Below are positions 15,154-18,751 of a DNA stretch of 18,751 nt, one piece after another. The notes under the pieces were generated by a model, which worked only from the letters and a program-made list of their open reading frames with translations, had not been told where the DNA came from and made no database searches. Position numbers and translations under genes: made by a program. Positions within the stretch are counted from its first letter, which is position 1. The number at the start of each line of letters is the position of its first letter. This stretch comes from Glaciecola sp049650345 (GTDB lineage: Bacteria > Pseudomonadota > Gammaproteobacteria > Enterobacterales > Alteromonadaceae), in the NCBI GenBank assembly GCA_049650345.1, contig JBARZY010000126.1, forward strand, positions 1-18,751. The letters run 5' to 3'.

Positions 15154-15622
15154 CAGTGTGTTGGTATTCTGAGCTGTCGTCATTGATGTAATTGACAATA
15201 GCGTTATCAATCGACCACTTACCGGCCCCAGAAATAGCGAGTGAGATAGACAAAACAAGCAGAGACAGCCCAAACTCATAGCCATTGTTCGTCATAAATA
15301 GGCCGTTAGGTAGGTGCACGCTCACAATAGCTACTAACATAGTAAACGCTAACACAATTGCCGCTGGACGCGTTAATAAGCCTACAAGGATTAACAATCC
15401 ACCGAAAAATTCAGCACTTCCTGCAGCAAGCGCCATTAAATACCCAGGCTCTAGCCCTATTGATGCCATCCATTGCCCTGTACCCTCGAGGCCATAGCCA
15501 CCAAACATACCAAACAGTTTTTGTGCGCCATGAGCCACAAAAATAATGCCCGCGCCCACGCGAAGCGCTAATGGAGCCAAAGAAACGTTCTTAACAAAAG
15601 CATGTTGCAATAAAAAACTCAT
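15143..15622 (-). CDS. DoxX-family membrane protein
   Basis: 159-aa integral membrane protein with four predicted helices. The DoxX pattern is clear: LALRVGAGIIFVAHGAQKLFG in helix 1, then GTGQWMASIGLEPGYLMALAAGSAEFFGGLLILVGLLTRPAAIVLAFTMLVAIVSVH, and a last segment with GYEFGLSLLVLSISLAISGAGKWSID. Family members have been tied to quinone-linked redox or thiol stress defence, but this group is widely distributed and its role here is unknown. GAGGAAAA precedes the ATG. It is flanked by convergent and unrelated genes and is probably transcribed alone. The stop codon lies inside the 3' end of the 160-aa gene. Confidence 0.9.
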   Translation of the reverse strand: MSFLLQHAFVKNVSLAPLALRVGAGIIFVAHGAQKLFGMFGGYGLEGTGQWMASIGLEPGYLMALAAGSAEFFGGLLILVGLLTRPAAIVLAFTMLVAIVSVHLPNGLFMTNNGYEFGLSLLVLSISLAISGAGKWSIDNAIVNYINDDSSEYQHTATA

Positions 15623-15717
15623 ATCATTTTCCTCAAAAAGTTAGGGTGTAGTAATAGTAATACTTAAAAGCGTATTGCCTTAAGTTACGCACCACTTTAC
15701 ACCTATTTATTTGAAAG

Positions 15718-15740
15718 AAAGTTGCTATAAATAGCACTTT
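15718..15740 (-). terminator. Possible terminator of the DUF21/CBS gene
   Basis: On the - strand AAAGT-GCTAT-TT-ATAGC-A-ACTTT forms a ten-pair stem with one bulged A, starting just after the stop codon at 15746. The following CTTTC tract is poor in uninterrupted T, so termination may be weak. Confidence 0.4.
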
Positions 15741-15745
15741 ATTAT

Positions 15746-16837
15746 CTATTTTTTAGAACCATCCTGCTCAGCCATGTTATCAATGGGTGTCTTAAACTGA
15801 GAGACCATACGTTTTTCACGGCGTTTCCACATAATTTTGGCCAAACGTTTCATACTAACCGTGGTATCAGCTTCATCTACAATTTCAATGCCTAACAAAC
15901 TTTCTAGCAGATCTTCAAGGGTAAGTATGCCTTCTAGACCACCATACTCATCAACAACCAATAACATATGTACACGTGTATTCAAAAAGTGGTCAAAGGT
16001 AGAAGACAGGGGCATATCACCTAACAGTGTAATTAGCGGGCTACCGAAATTAGCCAAGGTTTTGTCGTTTTCGCCACGTGCCATGGCTAGTAAAATTTCT
16101 GTTTTAATAACATACCCAGTGATTTTTTCACTTTCGTTGTTTTCAAAAATAGGAATACGCGAAAATGCAACGTTTGAGTGAGTGTCAACAAACTCACCAA
16201 CGGTCATTGTTTCAGAAACAGAGAAAACAACTGTTCTATGGGTCATTGCATCTACTATTTTTCGCTCGTGCAACGACAATAAGTTTTGTAAAAACAAGGC
16301 TTCTTGCTTCGCTAATTGCCCCTCTTTGCCCGACAACTCAGCCATTGCCAACAACTCGCTTCTGCTTAAGCCTTTTAAGGGGGACTCTTCGGTAAAGCCG
16401 CTGGTGAGTTTTTGCGACATTTTTACGAACGGATATAGTGCAAATATTAAATATTTAAGAAAATATGCGGTGATAGGGGCTAAACCTTTCCAATAAGTCG
16501 CCCCAAGCGTTTTCGGAATAATTTCAGAAAATACCAAAATGAGTAAGGTAAGAATAGCTGAGATAATACCTAAGTAGGCATCTCCAAATACACTTGCCGC
16601 CTGAGCACCTGCGCCGGCGGCTCCCATAGTGTGAGCAATGGTATTTAGCGTTAATATAGCCGACAAAGGGCGATTGATATCGGTAGTGAGTTCATTAAGC
16701 AATTTACCGCTTGGCTTGTTGTCTTTTTCTAGCAGTGAAATATACGCTTGTGAAACACTTAAAATTACGGCTTCGGCAACCGAGCATAAAAAAGAAAAAC
16801 CAAGTGCAATAAACACATAAATAGCAAGCAATAGCAT
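15746..16837 (-). CDS. CNNM/DUF21 transporter-like protein with CBS pair
   Basis: 363-aa inner-membrane protein. DUF21 (CNNM) transmembrane domain about 1-180: LGFSFLCSVAEAVILSVSQAYI, NRPLSAILTLNTIAHTMGAAGAGAQA, and LLILVFSEIIPKTLGATYWKG, the last being a hallmark of the family. A cytoplasmic pair of CBS modules follows (about 195-320), with MTHRTVVFSVSETMTVGEFV, FSRIPIFENNESEKITGYVIKTEILLA and LLVVDEYGGLEGILTLEDLLESLLGIEIVDE. The protein ends in a basic tail and lacks the CorC_HlyC domain found in longer relatives (CorB/CorC, YfjD). Related proteins move Mg2+ or other divalent ions; direction and substrate here are not known. The ribosome-binding site is poor, but the N-terminus matches family starts. 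A 20-bp palindrome lies about 60 bp upstream. Confidence 0.9.
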   Translation of the reverse strand: MLLLAIYVFIALGFSFLCSVAEAVILSVSQAYISLLEKDNKPSGKLLNELTTDINRPLSAILTLNTIAHTMGAAGAGAQAASVFGDAYLGIISAILTLLILVFSEIIPKTLGATYWKGLAPITAYFLKYLIFALYPFVKMSQKLTSGFTEESPLKGLSRSELLAMAELSGKEGQLAKQEALFLQNLLSLHERKIVDAMTHRTVVFSVSETMTVGEFVDTHSNVAFSRIPIFENNESEKITGYVIKTEILLAMARGENDKTLANFGSPLITLLGDMPLSSTFDHFLNTRVHMLLVVDEYGGLEGILTLEDLLESLLGIEIVDEADTTVSMKRLAKIMWKRREKRMVSQFKTPIDNMAEQDGSKK

Positions 16838-16898
16838 AAGGGAATGAATATATGAATTAAATAGACTGTAAGTTTAGCATTAAATAGGGCAATACCAA

Positions 16899-16918
16899 GG
16901 CTTATTAGCTAATAAGCC
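16899..16918. promoter_or_regulatory. 20-bp perfect palindrome upstream of the CNNM gene
   Basis: GGCTTATTAGCTAATAAGCC is an uninterrupted self-complementary 20-mer. It lies 62 bp before the CNNM gene start and 38 bp past the stop of the small membrane protein gene, both on the - strand. No T run follows on either strand, so a dimeric-regulator operator is more likely than a terminator. Confidence 0.5.
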
Positions 16919-16956
16919 ATACTCATTATTTGAGCTAAATGTTAAGCGACAGGTAT

Positions 16957-17145
16957 CTAAGTACGGGCACGTTTAATAAATACGTAAATGTATGCGAGCA
17001 CAACGCTCGTTAAAAGCAACACATCATATTTGATATCAAAATTAATCGCTAATTGCTGCGGCGATAAAAACTCTGACAATACCGCCAAATACACGACTGC
17101 TAGCGCTAAAAAGCTCATTTTAAAAATGACCTGAGACAACTTCAT
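16957..17145 (-). CDS. Small two-helix membrane protein, 62 aa
   Basis: I do not recognise it. The translation has two hydrophobic helices, about 8-28 (FKMSFLALAVVYLAVLSEF) and 40-57 (YDVLLLTSVVLAYIYVF), joined by a short polar loop and closed by KRART. That gives an N-in, C-in hairpin by the positive-inside rule. A GGGAT lies about 8 nt ahead of the ATG. It is on the same strand as the CNNM gene, 119 bp upstream of it. Hydrophobic pattern and sensible start make a real gene likely, but no homologue is recalled. Confidence 0.6.
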   Translation of the reverse strand: MKLSQVIFKMSFLALAVVYLAVLSEFLSPQQLAINFDIKYDVLLLTSVVLAYIYVFIKRART

Positions 17146-17496
17146 GTGACATATCCCGTTAAGCCCAACGGCTTTTTTCTTATTATTAAACGATTTGATG
17201 CCGCACTTCCTACTTTAAAACCAGGAGGCGAATGTCAAATTTTTGACACCATTCATCATATCAGGCATCAAACGCTACATGCAATGCTCAATTTACGCAC
17301 TATTTGGTACTTAAGTAGTAAGCTATTGTTTTTACAATACTTCTAATATTAAAAGTATATTCATGTTTTTTTAGTGAAAATGACCATGAAAATTTAAGTA
17401 CTTGTAGCTAAAATTTTAGCGTCGAGCCATACCAAACATTGACCGCGGTCGCACTATACAAGTATGCTGTTACAAAGGTTCTTAGGATACTCAACA
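17146..17496. other. Non-coding, palindrome-rich gap
   Basis: I see no convincing gene in this 351-bp gap between divergent genes. It holds several self-complementary sites: a short hairpin AAGCC-CAAC-GGCTT with a T run (17161-17178), TGTCAAA-TT-TTTGACA (17233-17248), TACTTAAGTA (17308-17317), GCTAAAATTTTAGC (17407-17420) and GACCGCGGTC (17441-17450). A possible -10 TATACA is at 17455-17460, just before the DUF2721 gene. A small RNA or a complex regulatory region is possible. Confidence 0.5.
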
Positions 17497-17937
17497 TTGT
17501 CAGATCAAGTCTCGGCTATCGTGCTTATTCAGCAAGCACTCACGCCTGTATTTTTAATTGTAGGTATAGGTACACTGTTAAATTCGTTGACCGCAAGGCT
17601 GGCGCGCATCGTTGATCGCGTACGATGGTTTGATTTACCAGAAGCAGCTAACGCACAGCATAAAAAACCCAAAGAGTTAAAAGCCCTCGCCCGACGCATG
17701 AAATGGGCAAACTGGGCCATTAATTTATTATGTGGTGCCACTATTGTTGTGTGTATCAATATATTTTTGTTGGTAATTAATGGTTACTTTGATAGCAACC
17801 TAGATTCTTGGATAGTCATAAGCTTTGCCTCATCGTTGGGACTGTTATCGTGTGGTCTCATATGCTTATTTGTTGAGGTAAGCATAGCAACTGCGTCGCT
17901 TGGCGTATCGGCTAAAAAACTAAGTCAGCGCGAATAA
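17497..17937 (+). CDS. DUF2721-family membrane protein
   Basis: Inner-membrane protein of unknown function. An N-terminal helix (QQALTPVFLIVGIGTLLNSL) is followed by the family hallmark LTARLARIVDRVRWF, then a basic segment with ALARRMKWANWAINLL and two further helices, closing with LFVEVSIATASLGV. I start it at TTG 17497 (146 aa) because AGGA lies 9 nt upstream and the result (SDQVSAIVLIQQAL) fits the short N-terminus usual in the family. An in-frame ATG at 17464 would add 11 residues but has no ribosome-binding site and follows a TATACA by only three bases. It ends 4 bp from the convergent hydrolase gene, with no terminator between. Confidence 0.85.
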   Translation: MSDQVSAIVLIQQALTPVFLIVGIGTLLNSLTARLARIVDRVRWFDLPEAANAQHKKPKELKALARRMKWANWAINLLCGATIVVCINIFLLVINGYFDSNLDSWIVISFASSLGLLSCGLICLFVEVSIATASLGVSAKKLSQRE

Positions 17938-17941
17938 TAAA

Positions 17942-18580
17942 CTACTTAGCGAGCCAAGTATGAGTCAAGAGTTCAACTTTTGTGTGGTTTACACTTTGAT
18001 ATAGTCGCACAACGAATTCGTCGTCCTTGTTTACCACGCCAACTCCTTTAGGTGTGCCAGTTAACACAATATCATTATCAATTAAGCGCATGAACGACGT
18101 AATGTCAGCAAGCAACCTTGCTGGCTTGTTTATCATTAGCTCATAACTGCCTTCTTGAACCAACTCACTATTAATGTGCAATGAAAAGGAAATACCGTCT
18201 AATTTATTCGGCGCAGTCACAAAATCGGTAAACACTACAGAGGCATCGAACGCTTTTGCACGCTCCCAAGGCAAACCTTTCTCTTTTAAGCGGGTTTGTA
18301 TATCTCGCTTAGTCAAATCAAGCCCAATACCAATCCCTGCTATGCTGTAATTTTGAATCAGCAGCGCTAACTCTGCCTCATAATGTATTTCATCCTTTGG
18401 GTGAGTCTGCAAGCTATGTGAAATCGCTGAGTTAGGCTTTATAAATATAACCGGCTCATTAGGTGTTTCATTATTAAGTTCTGCAATATGTGCGGCATAG
18501 TTTCGGCCAACGCAAACGACTTTAGAAGGCTGCAGTGCGTGTTGATTAAATGCGATGGTAGATTGTTTGAAAGTGGTCAT
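17942..18580 (-). CDS. Fumarylacetoacetate hydrolase (FAH)-family enzyme, YcgM/FAHD1-like
   Basis: 212-aa cytoplasmic metal-dependent enzyme that should cleave C-C bonds or isomerise or decarboxylate beta-keto acids (oxaloacetate and acylpyruvates are substrates of close relatives). Signature: KVVCVGRNYAAHIAEL (20-35), EPVIFIKP (42-49), metal ligands in HYEAELALLI (Glu68, Glu70) and in GLDLTKRD (Asp88), then KGLPWERAKAFDAS and VLTGTPKGVG. Compared with relatives as I recall them, the segment between LLI and the GIGLDLT block is about ten residues short (QNYSIAGI only), a deletion in a surface helix. The active-site residues remain. AAAGG lies about 9 nt before the ATG. It sits downstream of tuf on the same strand but behind tuf's terminator. 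Confidence 0.9.
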   Translation of the reverse strand: MTTFKQSTIAFNQHALQPSKVVCVGRNYAAHIAELNNETPNEPVIFIKPNSAISHSLQTHPKDEIHYEAELALLIQNYSIAGIGIGLDLTKRDIQTRLKEKGLPWERAKAFDASVVFTDFVTAPNKLDGISFSLHINSELVQEGSYELMINKPARLLADITSFMRLIDNDIVLTGTPKGVGVVNKDDEFVVRLYQSVNHTKVELLTHTWLAK

Positions 18581-18626
18581 ATAAAAAACGCCTTTTAGTA
18601 CAGTTATTCAGTGACAAGTCAGGTAT

Positions 18627-18654
18627 AAAAAAAGCCGCTCATTGAGCGGCTTTT
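18627..18654 (-). terminator. Rho-independent terminator of tuf
   Basis: Perfect 11-bp stem AAAAGCCGCTC-ATT-GAGCGGCTTTT with a run of seven T on the - strand, starting about 20 bp past the tuf stop codon. It should also work partly in the opposite direction. It separates tuf from the FAH-family gene. Confidence 0.92.
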
Positions 18655-18675
18655 AAATGTGTTGCTTGAATCTTA

Positions 18676-18751
18676 TTAGTCTAAGATTTTTGCTACAACG
18701 CCCGCACCTACTGTACGACCGCCTTCACGGATTGCAAAGCGTAAACCTTCA
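18676..18751 (-). CDS. tuf: Elongation factor Tu, C-terminal end (truncated by window edge)
   Basis: The last 24 codons and the stop of a leftward gene, reading EGLRFAIREGGRTVGAGVVAKILD. This is the invariant C-terminus of EF-Tu, the GTPase that brings aminoacyl-tRNA to the ribosome. The remainder, including the GTPase domain, lies to the right of the window, so tufA and tufB copies cannot be told apart. Confidence 0.96.
   Translation of the reverse strand, partial: EGLRFAIREGGRTVGAGVVAKILD

Noticed and set aside
17146..17346. A 66-codon GTG-started frame on the + strand in the palindrome-rich gap
   Set aside because: No ribosome-binding site, no recognisable domain, and it overlaps several palindromes; the composition looks like translated spacer.
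17439..17460. TTGACC/TATACA as a sigma-70 promoter for the DUF2721 gene
   Set aside because: The hexamers are only 10 bp apart, too close for a functional -35/-10 pair.
1..18751. CRISPR arrays, defence islands, prophage or transposons
   Set aside because: No regularly spaced repeats, transposase, integrase or nuclease frames were seen; the genes are typical chromosomal ones with uniform composition.

Overview
The window is an ordinary-looking stretch of chromosome from a marine gammaproteobacterium, most likely of the order Alteromonadales (Alteromonas/Glaciecola-like; this is inferred from gene content and protein similarity recalled from memory, no search was run). It is moderately AT-rich. 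The pointers are a glnA-glnL-glnG nitrogen cluster with a DUF4124 protein between glnA and glnL, the PLP-dependent aspartate decarboxylase PanP, an NhaD antiporter, YadG/YadH, and EF-Tu at the right edge. I see no insertion sequence, prophage, integron, CRISPR array, tRNA or rRNA.

Left part (1-4639, + strand): the 3' part of glnA with its terminator, a secreted DUF4124 protein, then glnL (ntrB, TTG start) and glnG (ntrC) overlapping by ATGA. A 15-bp dyad that fits the NtrC-site pattern lies just upstream of glnL, so the cascade probably controls its own two-component system. A secreted PEP-CTERM protein with its own terminator follows (4796-5534).

Middle (5595-9636, - strand): panP, then an OmpR-family response regulator and its membrane histidine kinase. 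A tandem repeat with an 11-bp period, AAAGTATCA twice, overlaps a possible promoter of the regulator. Divergent from panP is a stand-alone EAL protein (9813-10532, +). Its 3' end overlaps by 49 bp the end of a leftward operon: yadG (ATPase), yadH (permease) and a divergent TrmB-like methyltransferase.

Right part (13078-18751): nhaD (-) is divergent from an unrecognised 160-aa protein (+). A 10-bp inverted repeat falls on the latter's putative promoter. Then come DoxX (-), a DUF21/CBS membrane protein of the CNNM type (-), a 62-aa two-helix membrane protein (-), a roughly 350-bp palindrome-rich gap, a DUF2721 protein (+), a fumarylacetoacetate-hydrolase-family enzyme (-), and the last 24 codons of tuf (-) with its terminator.

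I found no convincing new multi-gene system. The best leads are regulatory dyads and repeats, the PEP-CTERM protein, the operon-linked TrmB-like enzyme with altered active-site motifs, and several unnamed small proteins.
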